Source: CBDEFX01 sp965237635 (GTDB taxonomy: Bacteria; Chloroflexota; Dehalococcoidia; Lucifugimonadales; CAUZJF01). From it: a stretch of 64,000 nt of DNA. Location: the NCBI GenBank assembly GCA_965237635.1, contig CBDEFX010000001.1, positions 620,001 to 684,000 of the forward strand, written 5' to 3'. This document shows positions 8,624-16,595 of the stretch, piece by piece (position 1 is the stretch's first letter; each line of letters starts with the position of its first letter). The notes under the pieces were generated by a model that was not told the origin of the DNA, did not search any database, and was given only the letters and a program-made list of their open reading frames with translations. A program made the position numbers and the translations under genes.

Positions 8624-9754
8624 CTAGTTGGCGATCATCTTGAGAGGCTCGAACCGGCCGTTGACGATCGGCTCCGCCTCGAGCCCCATCCAGTCCTCAA
8701 GGAGGGTCGTGTAGGTCTGCCGGAAGTCGTTGTTGAAGTGGAGGTCGCCTTCCAGCTGGTCCTCCTCCTTCAGGGATGGATACTCGCCGTACATTCCGCC
8801 CTCTACGGGGTCTCCAATCAACATAGCCAGTCCACCGGAGCCATGGTCTGTGCCCGATCCGTTGTCCTTGATTCGCCGACCAAACTCCGAGAAGACGAAC
8901 ATGACGGTGTCGTCCTCGCGGCCGTGCTCCTTGACGTCGTCCATGAAGTCGCCAATCGCGCCGGCAGCCTCGCTCCAGAGCTGGGTGTGACTGTCTATCT
9001 CGCCGGCGTGGGTATCGTAGCTGCCATGCTGGGTGTAGAAGATGCGAGTCCCCAGGTCGGCGAACATCACCTGCGCGGCGGCCTTGAGGCCCTGTGCAAT
9101 GTCGTTGGTGGCATACTCGACGTTTGAAGAGTAGAGCTCTGGAGCGGTCCTCAGGATGTCCGCGCCCTTCAGGGCGTCCATCCCCGTCTGGCCGAGGAAG
9201 TCCATTACCGCGTCCGAGCCTTTGGCCCCACCGTACATCTTCGCGAACGCATCCAGCGCGTATTTGCGTAGGGCTTCGTCCTTCATATCAGGGTACAGTC
9301 CATAGGTGTTCAGGTCCCCGACCGAAGCAACCGGGACTCCTCTGCAGCCCAGCGCGCGGGGCAGTCCACGGCCGAAGTTTATCCCAGTCAGGACATTTTC
9401 GCCCTTGGGATCGAGCTCCCTGATCGTGCGGCCAAGCCAGCCCTCGGTCCCGATATCGTCCGGCAAAGCCGTGTGCCAGATATCCATCGACCGGAAGTGC
9501 GAGCGGTTGGGGTTGGGATAGCCTATGCCGTTTATCAGGGCCACCTTGCCCTCGTCCCATAAATTCTTTATTGGCTCCATACCGGTGCGGAAGCCTACCT
9601 GGTCGTCTATCTTCAGGACCTGGTCCGGCTCTATCCTGACCGTCTTGCGGTTGTCGTAGTACAGCCCGTTGTCGTACGGAACCAACGTGTTGAGGTAGTC
9701 GTTTCCCCCCGAGAGCTGGACAACCACAATCGACTTCCCATTACTCGAATCCAT
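8624..9754 (-). CDS. DUF1501 family protein (sulfatase-like fold)
   Basis: The 376-residue protein begins IVVVQLSGGNDYLNTLVPY and contains IGYPNPNRSHFRSMDIWHT, TQHGSYDTHAGEIDSHTQLW, VMFVFSEFGRRIKDNGSGTDHGSGG, the signature blocks of DUF1501, a relative of the alkaline phosphatase/sulfatase fold with conserved Asp, His and Glu. The start at 9754 is set by AGGAGGAATCG directly upstream. Most DUF1501 proteins carry a twin-arginine leader; this one does not, so its location is uncertain. It is the first gene of a DUF1501-DUF1800-NHL-NHL series on the minus strand. Confidence 0.85.
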   Translation of the reverse strand: MDSSNGKSIVVVQLSGGNDYLNTLVPYDNGLYYDNRKTVRIEPDQVLKIDDQVGFRTGMEPIKNLWDEGKVALINGIGYPNPNRSHFRSMDIWHTALPDDIGTEGWLGRTIRELDPKGENVLTGINFGRGLPRALGCRGVPVASVGDLNTYGLYPDMKDEALRKYALDAFAKMYGGAKGSDAVMDFLGQTGMDALKGADILRTAPELYSSNVEYATNDIAQGLKAAAQVMFADLGTRIFYTQHGSYDTHAGEIDSHTQLWSEAAGAIGDFMDDVKEHGREDDTVMFVFSEFGRRIKDNGSGTDHGSGGLAMLIGDPVEGGMYGEYPSLKEEDQLEGDLHFNNDFRQTYTTLLEDWMGLEAEPIVNGRFEPLKMIAN

Positions 9755-9986
9755 CGATTCCTCCTGAATAGCGAAGTATATTGCCCGAAACGCTCTCCTA
9801 TTTCGCTTCGCCCACTTTACAACAAAACCCATACCTACGCAAGCCTCCTGAGCCCTCGTCTGGGACGCCTGAGAGCCAGCGGTGAGGCGGCTGCTATCAC
9901 CCTCCTCAACCCCAGGACCGCTAAGCCGCCTCAGCAGTAAAGTTCGCCTTGACAGCCGTAGTGCGGCGGCATAACATAAAATTGCC

Positions 9987-10062
9987 GCCGAGGTAGCTCA
10001 GTCGGTAGAGCACAGCGCTGAAAACGCTGGTGTCGCCAGTTCGATTCTGGCCCTCGGCACCA
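9987..10062 (+). tRNA. tRNA-Phe (GAA)
   Basis: A full cloverleaf is seen: acceptor GCCGAGG pairs with CCTCGGC, D arm GCTCAGTCGGTAGAGC, anticodon stem CAGCG/CGCTG with loop CTGAAAA (anticodon GAA), T arm GCCAG-TTCGATT-CTGGC, then ACCA. The 3' end (10046-10061) is the attachment site of the integrated element that follows and is duplicated at 20658-20673. Confidence 0.97.
10046..10061 (+). repeat. attL core (tRNA-Phe 3' end)
   Basis: TCTGGCCCTCGGCACC is identical to 20658-20673 and ends the tRNA-Phe gene. Flanking bases differ on both sides, so the match is exactly 16 bp. Confidence 0.88.
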
Positions 10063-10104
10063 CCCCCATAATTCGTAGCTAAATAGCCTCGTTTGCAGCG
10101 CTAA

Positions 10105-10123
10105 TGCCGACATTTTGCCGACA
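10105..10123 (+). promoter_or_regulatory. probable integrase arm-type sites, left end
   Basis: TGCCGACA occurs twice, at 10105-10112 and 10116-10123, 11 bases apart (one helical turn). The same motif recurs next to the right attachment site. Direct repeats near both ends of an element with a tyrosine recombinase fit arm-type binding sites; this is inferred. Confidence 0.5.
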
Positions 10124-10133
10124 TTGGTTCTTC

Positions 10134-11903
10134 CTACCAGGACCAGATGCGAACCTCACCTGCGGCACCAGCTCCCCCTGTGCCACCTGTTCGGGAGGGT
10201 ACTTGAGCCGTAAACGCGCCGCCGCCTCCACCGCCTCCTCCACCTGGCGCGCCACCCAAGCCGCCTGTACCAGGGACCACGGTGGTTCTATCTCGGGTAC
10301 CACCACCGCCGCCGCCGCCACCAGCTCCACCCACATTAGCACTGCCCGCTAATCCGGCGCTCGAAGGCCCCCGACCACCAGCGCCACCATTGGCCGTGGG
10401 GCCAGTCGCTCCGCCACCAGCGCCCCCGCTCCGGTTGGTCGTTCCAGCAGTTTTCGCATTGCCGCCGCTACCACCAGTTCCACCTTTTGTGTTTCCACCG
10501 CCAGCACCGGCGGTGCCATTGCCAGCCGTTCCGCCCGCGACCCCGCCCGCGCCTCCAGTGCCACCACCCGCAATGACCCTATATCCGGCACCTGCGGGAC
10601 CGAATAATGTATTTCCACCACTCACTCCCCCAGCGCCATTGGCATTGGCGCCACCCGCGCCGCCGGATCCCCCTGCTCCAACAGTCAGCGTAATGCTGCC
10701 ATGGAGAATATGGAAGAATTGATCCCCACTCTGCACTCGAGCTCCTCCCACTCCTCCCGCACCACCTCCACCTACTCATCCGCCAGTAGCATTACCATGA
10801 CCCCGTCCACCACCCCCGCCGGCGCCGCCGCCGACACATTCGGCGAAGGCGAATCGAGTACCCGGTGGCGGAGTCCAAGTATGTGTCCCCTCCGTAGTAA
10901 AGCGCATAAAGGTCACTGCTCCAGCCCCCCATGCGGGATTGGCTCCAGTGCCTTGAGTTCGTAGGACACTGCCCGAAGATGAAGGCGGCGTTAGACGCGC
11001 AATCCTTCCGTTTGAATCCTCATATATGACGCTACCCTGCGTTGTCGTGCCTGCGATCTTAGTACCAACCAGATCATTCCAAGAGGGATTGGCACCCGTG
11101 CCACCTGTACGGAACAGTTGCCGCGCCGTGCCAGCAGCTAGGCGCTGAATAGCCGATGCGCCCCTGATGAACACGTCTCCCTGGGCAGCACCAAGGATCG
11201 TCAACGACGCAAGGTCCGTGAACTCCCGCCAGGCACCGTTCTCGTAGCGCTCGAAGACGGCCTTGGTGGAGTTGTAGATCACCAACCCGTTGCCACTTGC
11301 GCCGAGCCCGCCAGTGCCGGTCAGCGTGATGGCGTTACGCTCCGTGGTCGTCAGGCTGTCAATGACGATAGCGCCCTCATACTCCACTGGGCCGTTGCGA
11401 CCTGCGAGGTTCTCTAGGACATTGCGTTCGTAGGTGTTCTTGTTGGCCGCCGTTAGTATCTCGCCCACTGACCAGACGCGGGTCGCACCAATTGATAGAG
11501 ACGTGGGAAATGGCATGCCTGCATCAACTGCGGCCTGAGCCCTGGTTGTGCGGTCCTCCAGCTTATCCATGGTCCAACCCGGATACCATTGCCGTATAGG
11601 GGCATGAGCACGATGGCCAGGTTGCTTGAGTAACTCGGTCTCAACATCCTCACGGTTCGAGGGGAAGACGACGTTGACCCACCCTTGCGTTGCGCACTCC
11701 ACACATATTGACGGCTGGCCGACCTCGCACACGGTGGCGTTGTTGCAGGCGATGCATTCCCAAAGCCACCGGCCTGCGTTGACGAAAGCATCCACGGACG
11801 TGGTGATGCTGGCTGGAACCTCGGGCGGGTCCTCTCCCCGATGAATTTGATGCATCTTCGTCAACCACTGGGGATAGCTAACCCCGAATCCACCGAAGGA
11901 CAC
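10134..11903 (-). pseudogene. phage tail-fibre-like protein with glycine-rich tip, broken by an in-frame TGA
   Basis: Two open stretches in the same frame (10776-11903 and 10134-10751) are separated only by a TGA at 10776-10778; the bases between them still encode VGGGGAGG. The N-terminal half contains repeated QLFRTGGTGANPSWNDL / VLRTQGTGANPAWGAG units and FTTEGTHTWTPPPGTRFAFAECVGGGAGGG. The C-terminal half is about 200 residues dominated by GG, GGA and GGT triplets around ITLTVGAGGSGG, like polyglycine tips of phage adhesins. A single change from GGA would give the TGA. The 5' end is altered by the IS1380 insertion at 11882; the GTG at 11903 lies inside that IS. Host-binding function is inferred. 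Confidence 0.7.
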
Positions 11904-13518
11904 CGATGGACGGTCTTCATCGCCGCACAGGGGCCCCTATGGCCGTCTGCGGGAGCTGCGATGCGCGGGATGGCGAGAGAATACGCAGCAGGGAACTCTC
12001 TCGGACCGGGCTGGCACGAGTCTGCGGGGATCTTCGGTTGTCCGGTGGGTGGGTCGGTCGCCGACGGTGCCGTCAGGCCGGGAGTGGAATGGCTCGCAGC
12101 CGGGCCAAGGCACGGCTGAACTTCTCAGCCCAAGGCCAGCGATCCGGAAGATGCAGGGTCAACCGGCGTGCCGAGCGGGTGAGCCGTCCGGCCAGGGAGA
12201 AGAACCGCCGCCGGAGGGTCTTGGTGGTGGCTATCCGCTCTCCCCGACCGATCCGCGCCATCCAGCGGGCCAGGTTGTGGGCCATCGTCTGGACGGCCAG
12301 CCAGGCACCGTTGGCGGCGAAGCGGCCCGAGGGGAGATGGTTCAGCCCGACGCCGGGCTTGAGGTCGCGTATGGCATTCTCGATCTCGGCGTGGCGGCGA
12401 TGGTCAGCCTCCAGTTCGAGCAACTCCCCGTCCCGGTCGGTGATGAAGCCATGATAGCTGTATTTGGCGAAGAGGGCCAGTTGGGAACCGGGCGTCGGCT
12501 TCACCCGCCGGACGATGAGCCGTACCGGCGCGGCGTCCGCCTCGGCCTGGAAGGGGGTGCAGGTGGTCTCGGCCACATCGGCGGCACCGTCCATCCAGTA
12601 AGGAATCGGCGTCCAGGCATCTTCGGGTATCGCCTCGATGAGATTGTGCAGGCTTTTGTGCTGGCGGATGGTGATGGAGAAGCGGACATCCATCTTGCGG
12701 CAGACGGATACCACGCCATGAGTGTAGAACCCGCTGTCGGCCCGTAGCGTGAGTCGTCCGTCGGCCCCGGCGTAGCGCACCCGTCCCACCGTCTCCCGCA
12801 GGAAGTGGGCGGCGCCGCGGGCGGTGTTGGCCCGGCCCTCGCGCAGCCGGGACATCAGCACGTCTCCGGTGCCGGCGGCGATGGCCGGCAGCGGGTGGTA
12901 GCCCCGCTTGCCGGTATAGCCGTGGTGGCGGGCGCCCTCCTTGGCCAGTCCGTAGGTCTCGCAGATGGTGGAGTCCAGGTCAATGGTCAGGGGCCCGTCG
13001 CCGGGTCCCGCCCCGGCCTGCCAAGCCCGGGCCAGCAACTCGCGGCTCACCCGGTCGAGTTGACGGACGTGGCCCCACCGGAAGCTGCGCAGGAAGGTGC
13101 CCAGGGTGGATGGCGCCTTGACCGTGCCGCCCAGGGTGCAGGCCGTCCCCCCGGTGCGCAACACATCGGCGTCGTCAATGCAGTCGCCCCCAGCCAGCGC
13201 AGACGCCACCAGCGTCATCATCTTGTCGCTCGTGTTCGCCCGCCCCGGGGCATCGCCCAGGTCGAGGCGCTGCCGGACGAGTTCGGGCAGGCCGAGGTGC
13301 CGCGCCAGGGTGGCCGGAAGGAGTAGCCCGGCATTGGCCACCAAGCGGCGGTCGTCGAAGGTGATTTGGATCCGGTCGGGGTGGTTGCGTGGCAGCATCT
13401 ATTGGGTGCTCCTTTTCCGGGGTCGGTTTTTGCTACAAAACCATTATCCCAGAAGCACAGGAGCACCTTCTTGCCGCCTCAGGACGCTAACCCGACGCCC
13501 TCCTTCGGTGGATTCGGG
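11882..13518 (-). mobile_element. IS1380-family insertion sequence, copy 1
   Basis: The 1.64-kb element has perfect 18-bp terminal inverted repeats, CCCGAATCCACCGAAGGA at the left and its complement at 13501-13518. CTAA lies directly outside both ends (11878-11881 and 13519-13522), fitting a target duplication. One transposase gene is on the minus strand. A nearly identical but end-damaged copy is at 60600-62306. Confidence 0.88.
12073..13398 (-). CDS. IS1380-family transposase, copy 1
   Basis: This 441-residue DDE transposase shows LTIDLDSTICETYG (first Asp), LTLRADSGFYTHGVV (second Asp) and HAEIENAIRDLK (Glu region), followed by LAVQTMAHNLARW, as in the IS1380 group. No frame break is seen. 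It differs from the copy at 60875-62200 at only a few residues (for example GADGR/GVDGR, IEAIP/IEVIP, LKPGV/LKYGV, RWMARIGRG/RWTARIGLG), so the two copies are recent relatives. With intact terminal repeats, this is the copy most likely to be mobile. Confidence 0.93.
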   Translation of the reverse strand: MLPRNHPDRIQITFDDRRLVANAGLLLPATLARHLGLPELVRQRLDLGDAPGRANTSDKMMTLVASALAGGDCIDDADVLRTGGTACTLGGTVKAPSTLGTFLRSFRWGHVRQLDRVSRELLARAWQAGAGPGDGPLTIDLDSTICETYGLAKEGARHHGYTGKRGYHPLPAIAAGTGDVLMSRLREGRANTARGAAHFLRETVGRVRYAGADGRLTLRADSGFYTHGVVSVCRKMDVRFSITIRQHKSLHNLIEAIPEDAWTPIPYWMDGAADVAETTCTPFQAEADAAPVRLIVRRVKPTPGSQLALFAKYSYHGFITDRDGELLELEADHRRHAEIENAIRDLKPGVGLNHLPSGRFAANGAWLAVQTMAHNLARWMARIGRGERIATTKTLRRRFFSLAGRLTRSARRLTLHLPDRWPWAEKFSRALARLRAIPLPA

Positions 13519-13633
13519 CTAAACGGACATAACGCTTTGTGGGCTTGTAGAGCTCTGAGACGAATATCTCGTCATCGTCATCAGCAGCAATGTCAATTCC
13601 CGTGCCCTCCTTGACCCTCGGTCGGCGGTGGTA
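13519..13633 (-). pseudogene. fragment of a phage-like gene ending at the IS1380 insertion
   Basis: The frame VKEGTGIDIAADDDDEIFV..SELYKPTKRYVR runs leftward into the right end of IS1380 and has no start codon after the TAA at 13634-13636. It looks like the C-terminal end of a structural or accessory gene cut at its 5' side by recombination with the immunity region. It overlaps the small gene at 13593-13760 in another frame. It has no recognised family and the call rests only on its protein-like composition. Confidence 0.3.
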
Positions 13634-13760
13634 TTAACCCGATGCGGCGATCATCTGGCAGGCGGTCCCATGCCCTCTTGAGCGACCTAAACGCATCCTG
13701 GTAGGCCTCAAGAAGAGCAAACTCCAGCGCGGGGTCCTTCGGTGGCTGTTCTAGTCCCAT
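13593..13760 (-). CDS. small hypothetical protein downstream of the Cro-like gene
   Basis: A 55-residue frame beginning MGLEQPPKDPALEFALLEAY and containing DAFRSLKRAWDRLPDD starts at 13760, its ATG overlapping the TGA of the helix-turn-helix gene (TGATG). That overlap and the amphipathic helix make translation likely. The last 15 residues are Pro/Gly-rich and may reflect a recombination junction. It is not a recognised family; the position suggests a regulator partner or early phage protein. Confidence 0.5.
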   Translation of the reverse strand: MGLEQPPKDPALEFALLEAYQDAFRSLKRAWDRLPDDRRIGLIPPPTEGQGGHGN

Positions 13761-13999
13761 CACTCGCTCCCCTCTGCCAGCACGCGCTCCCTGGCTTCCT
13801 CTGCCGCCGTCTCTGCAGCTTCCAGCCGGTCCAGTGTGGCGTGGACGCGGGCCTCGAAGCCCTCGGGCATCGGGCGGCGTCCGCGAAGGTATGTATTGAG
13901 CAGGGTCTCATTTATGCCGATCGTTTGGGCGATATCTGCCTGCCGACACCCCACTTCCGCTATGCGGCCCCTGATTCGTGTGATCGTAGCAGTCAGCAT
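13760..13999 (-). CDS. Cro-like helix-turn-helix protein
   Basis: The 79-residue protein has an N-terminal helix-turn-helix, IAEVGCRQADIAQTIGINETLLNTYLRGRRP (residues about 14-44), and a C-terminal charged coiled helix (RLEAAETAAEEARERVLAEG). It is divergent from the CI-like repressor at 14085, with an 85-base control region between, the classic layout of a lysogeny switch. It would bind the shared operators and favour the alternative state; this role is inferred from position and fold. Confidence 0.7.
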   Translation of the reverse strand: MLTATITRIRGRIAEVGCRQADIAQTIGINETLLNTYLRGRRPMPEGFEARVHATLDRLEAAETAAEEARERVLAEGSE

Positions 14000-14084
14000 T
14001 TGAAGTACCTCCCAGACACATTATAAAGTGCCTCTTAGGAACTTCTCAAGAGGGTAATTTCTTTACGATTAGGAGGATATGACT
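14000..14084. promoter_or_regulatory. divergent operator/promoter region of the immunity switch
   Basis: The region between the Cro-like and CI-like genes contains AAGTACCTCC and AAGTGCCTCTT as similar half-sites and an inverted pair CCTCTT (14031-14036) / AAGAGG (14048-14053). AGGAGG at 14071-14076 is the ribosome-binding site of the repressor gene. Exact operators are inferred. Confidence 0.5.
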
Positions 14085-14792
14085 ATGCTGGGACAGAGGG
14101 TAAGAGAGGCTCGAAAGAGAGCGGGGCTGCTGCAAGTTGACCTCGCTGCCACTCTCGGAGACAGATACACACACACTGACATCTCGCGCGTAGAGTCAGG
14201 ACAGCGGGGACTACGGCTCAACGGTCTAGCGAATGCCGCGAAAGAACTGCGCGTCTCGGCTGATTACCTGCTGGGCCTAACCGACGACCCCACGCCAGCG
14301 GCCCAGCGCTTAGGAGCGGAAGCCCAGGGTCCCATCAATGGCATCGCCGAGACCCCGGCAGGTTACGATCCCAGCGCCCACGCTGCATCCGAAAGACGCC
14401 CAGTAGAGGTGCTGGAAGTAGCTTCAGCAGCAGGCGTTGGCGCGGAGGTGTTCGACGAGACGCCAGTGGGACTTCTGTGGTTCCGCAACGACTGGCTGGA
14501 TAGTCATGCTATAGACCCCAAACAGTGCAACATCATCAGCGTCCAGGGAGATTCAATGGAGCCGATGCTGCCCGACGGCTACTCAATCCTGGTAGACCGC
14601 CAGCGGAGGGAGCCTCACGAGGGGCGAATCTACGTCATGCGGACCGAGGAGGGCCTGGTCGTGAAGCGCCTAGGTAAGGCTGAGAAGGGACGATGGCTGG
14701 TGGTCAGCGACAACCCTGACTGGCCGCCTGCACCTCTGCTGTATGGCACGGACATCATCGGCGAAGTGCGCTGGTTAGGAAGGACGTTCTAG
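14085..14792 (+). CDS. CI/LexA-like phage repressor (XRE helix-turn-helix plus S24 peptidase)
   Basis: The 235-residue protein joins an XRE helix-turn-helix (residues 1-65, LGQRVREARKRAGLLQVDLA..ISRVESGQ) to an S24 self-cleaving domain. S157 (QGDSMEPMLPDG) and K194 (VVKRL) are the expected catalytic pair, and SAAGVGAEV near residue 115 offers an Ala-Gly cleavage site. The start at 14085 is preferred over the ATG at 14079 because AGGAGG at 14071-14076 then has an 8-base spacing. DNA damage would be expected to trigger cleavage and derepression. Its last 39 bases are repeated twice downstream (15582 and 16403). Confidence 0.9.
   Translation: MLGQRVREARKRAGLLQVDLAATLGDRYTHTDISRVESGQRGLRLNGLANAAKELRVSADYLLGLTDDPTPAAQRLGAEAQGPINGIAETPAGYDPSAHAASERRPVEVLEVASAAGVGAEVFDETPVGLLWFRNDWLDSHAIDPKQCNIISVQGDSMEPMLPDGYSILVDRQRREPHEGRIYVMRTEEGLVVKRLGKAEKGRWLVVSDNPDWPPAPLLYGTDIIGEVRWLGRTF
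14754..14792 (+). repeat. repressor-tail repeat, copy 1 (in the intact gene)
   Basis: These 39 bases encode IIGEVRWLGRTF and the stop codon. Copies lie at 15582-15620 (identical) and 16403-16441 (diverged). Confidence 0.85.
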
Positions 14793-14819
14793 GGGAGAGG
14801 AAAGGGAGGCATTAGAGGA

Positions 14820-14972
14820 GTGGCTAAACAGGGGCCAAAGAAGCCGGTACAGAAGCCGGCCCGACCGCCGCGGAAGCCGTCACAGAAGCCGACCCGACCG
14901 ACAACGGTTGAGGTCAGATCGCCGCGGAAGCCGTCACAGACCAAGCTGAGCCAGCGCAAGGAAGAGAAGTAG
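14820..14972 (+). CDS. small basic Lys/Pro-rich protein, cassette A
   Basis: A GTG at 14820 preceded by AGAGGA opens a 50-residue frame (MAKQGPKKPVQKPARPPRKP, then SQKPTRPTT and PRKPSQTKLSQRKEEK). It is strongly basic, with repeated PRKPSQ/KPxRP units, and probably disordered; it could bind nucleic acid or a membrane. The 3' end overlaps the convergent membrane-protein gene by 39 bases. The same arrangement of small plus-strand gene and convergent membrane gene recurs in the next cassette. It belongs to no recognised family. Confidence 0.5.
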   Translation: MAKQGPKKPVQKPARPPRKPSQKPTRPTTVEVRSPRKPSQTKLSQRKEEK

Positions 14973-15429
14973 AAGAACGGTTTCAAGGACGACCAGCCGT
15001 ACGAGCCATTTCACCGGCGCCGACTTCTCCTTCAGCAGGCTCTCATTGGTCGTATGGTGCTCCTCCGTGTACTCGATCATGGTTTGTTTGAAACAGTCTG
15101 CGGAAGAGACAACCACTCCGATCTGATCTTTCGCGGGTCGTTCAGAGACTGGAAGTTACGAAGGCGTGCGGAGTTGTAGAACGCTGCGACGGATGCAAAG
15201 TAGACGACTAGACCAAAGCCCCCAGCAATGAACGCGAATACAGAATCATAGGTTAGGTTTCCGATACCGAACGACGCCCCAGCAGCCAGCATCGCGGTCG
15301 TGAGTGCGAACATCACCGACGCCTTGTTGTCCAGCGCCTCCGCCGTCCGCAACTGGTCCCTGATCACGGGCTTGAGCCAGTCGAATGCGAGATCGAGGCT
15401 CGCTCCAGGTCAGTGCCCTCGGCAGCCAT
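14934..15429 (-). pseudogene. three-helix membrane protein of cassette A, two frameshifts
   Basis: Starting at ATG 15429 (after CAGGAGGCAAGCG) the sequence reads MAAEGTDLERA, then continues in another frame as LDLAFDWLKPVIRDQLRTAE, ALDNKASVMFALTTAMLAAG and a second membrane helix to FQSLNDPRKIRSEWLSLP. It shifts again near 15100 into FKQTMIEYTEEHH and ends with a third membrane helix (WLVRLVVLETVLLLLFLALAQ). About 145 residues result if both shifts are repaired. It aligns with the protein at 15853-16335 (F-[DE]-W near the start, A-[IL]-D-x-K before helix 1, a Y-x-E-x-H stretch, E in the last helix). The function is unknown; layout suggests an exclusion or defence factor. Confidence 0.6.
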
Positions 15430-15581
15430 CGCTTGCCTCCTGATTCCGGAAGTCTAGAACTACTGTACCACGACGACGACCGAGGCTTGGCCCTTCCGTA
15501 CCAACAGACGAAGGGAAATATGGGCTACGAGAGGTGAGTATAAACGCGGCCGCTGGCTGATCGTGAGCGACCACCCCCGAG

Positions 15582-15620
15582 ATCATCGGCGAAGTGCGCT
15601 GGTTAGGAAGGACGTTCTAG
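15582..15620 (+). repeat. repressor-tail repeat, copy 2
   Basis: The 39 bases are identical to 14754-14792. Just upstream GGCCGCTGGCTGATCGTGAG resembles the repressor sequence for GRWLVVS, so more of the gene end was once present and has been partly deleted. It is followed by GTATGGCAATTAACAGAGCT and AGAAGGAGG, shared with copy 3. Confidence 0.85.
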
Positions 15621-15657
15621 GTATGGCAATTAACAGAGCTAGAGAAGGAGGCTCTAT

Positions 15658-15879
15658 ATGGTAACGAACCTGCTTTTTCGATCTGCAATGCCGAACGAAG
15701 GACAGACGGACAACGGCGCCACGACCGAGACGCAGGGAGGGCAAGAGGTCAGCACCACAACCGAGACCGAGGGGGCCGGTGAGCCAAGCACGACGACGGA
15801 CACGCGCCCACTAGACCCCAACCGGCCGATTACGAAGGCGCCCGATCCTGGTTCAGTCGAGGATCGTGAGCAGAAATAG
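15658..15879 (+). CDS. small Thr/Glu-rich protein, cassette B
   Basis: The 73-residue frame has a well-placed AAGGAGG (15645-15651). The product is low in complexity (TTETQGGQEVSTTTETEGAG, TTTDTRPLDPNRP) and is probably disordered. Its end overlaps the convergent membrane-protein gene by 27 bases, copying the arrangement of cassette A. No family is recognised; expression is plausible from the ribosome-binding site but the role is unknown. Confidence 0.5.
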   Translation: MVTNLLFRSAMPNEGQTDNGATTETQGGQEVSTTTETEGAGEPSTTTDTRPLDPNRPITKAPDPGSVEDREQK

Positions 15880-16335
15880 CCATACGATCAGCGCCGCAAC
15901 CTCCACCCCGAGGAGCGGGACCGCATATGAGAGCAGGCGGCCCTTCAGTCTGACTGTGGGGTAAGTGTCCTTGTAATGAGTTTCCGCGTAGGACCAATAG
16001 TGGGCCTTGGCATCGTCGGGCTGGAGCTTCCAGTAATGATCTCGGAGGATCGAGGGATCGCTGGGGCCTGAGAACTTCCTTCCCCAGAGGACCCACACAC
16101 TGACGCACAGGATCAGCAGATAAGACAGGAACGATATTCCGAACGGGATATTAGGAGGGTCGAGACTGATGTTGCGAACCAAAGCAGCGACGACGCCGAT
16201 GATGAGGCTAGCAGTCGCGAAGATTCCGAGAGTCTTGGTGTCTATCGCGTCGGCGGCCTTGGAAAGCTCGTCCGGAGCGGTTCGGCCCCACTCGAACGTC
16301 AGGTCTCTGCTGGGGAACTCCTCGTCTACCTACAT
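15853..16335 (-). pseudogene. three-helix membrane protein of cassette B, TAG at codon 2
   Basis: An ATG at 16335 after GAGGTGA is followed at once by TAG (16330-16332), then an open frame of about 158 residues: VDEEFPSRDLTFEWGRTAPD, AADAIDTKTLGIFATASLII, a second helix FGISFLSYLLILCVSVWVLW, then YAETHYKDTYP and a last helix LLGVEVAALIVWLFLLTIL. The nonsense codon at position 2 would prevent full translation, although a TTG at 16182 could start a shorter form. It is a diverged relative of the protein in cassette A. Function unknown. Confidence 0.6.
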
Positions 16336-16402
16336 CGCTCACCTCGGTTGTCGAAAGGATGTTCTCCTATTCTATCATGAGTCTCGTGGTTGGTGAGAAA
16401 TG

Positions 16403-16441
16403 ATCATCGGCGAAGTGCGGTGGCTGGCGAGGGTGTTATAG
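16403..16441 (+). repeat. repressor-tail repeat, copy 3 (diverged)
   Basis: ATCATCGGCGAAGTGCGGTG and onward encodes IIGEVRWLARVL then TAG, related to the repressor end with several substitutions. GTATGGCAATTAAAGGAGCT and AGAAGGAGG follow, as in copy 2. Confidence 0.75.
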
Positions 16442-16595
16442 GTATGGCAATTAAAGGAGCTAGAGAAGGAGGCTTATTCATCCCAATATGGGAAATCCCA
16501 GCTATGGTGTCTTGGAATTGCTCCGATTATAATCACGGCTGGCGCTGATGGCGATATAGCCCCTGCATCACTTGACGGACACTAAGGAGGCTCTC

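Noticed and set aside
10282..10722. Long plus-strand proline-rich frame opposite the tail-fibre gene
   Set aside because: It is the complement of GGN glycine codons, which read as proline and alanine on the other strand; the minus-strand frame has the phage-like sequence.
10776..10778. Use of a recoded genetic code (TGA as an amino acid) by the element
   Set aside because: The zinc-ribbon and other element genes contain no in-frame TGA, HicAB and the Cro-like gene end normally, and other breaks are frameshifts or a TAG, so recoding does not explain the pattern.
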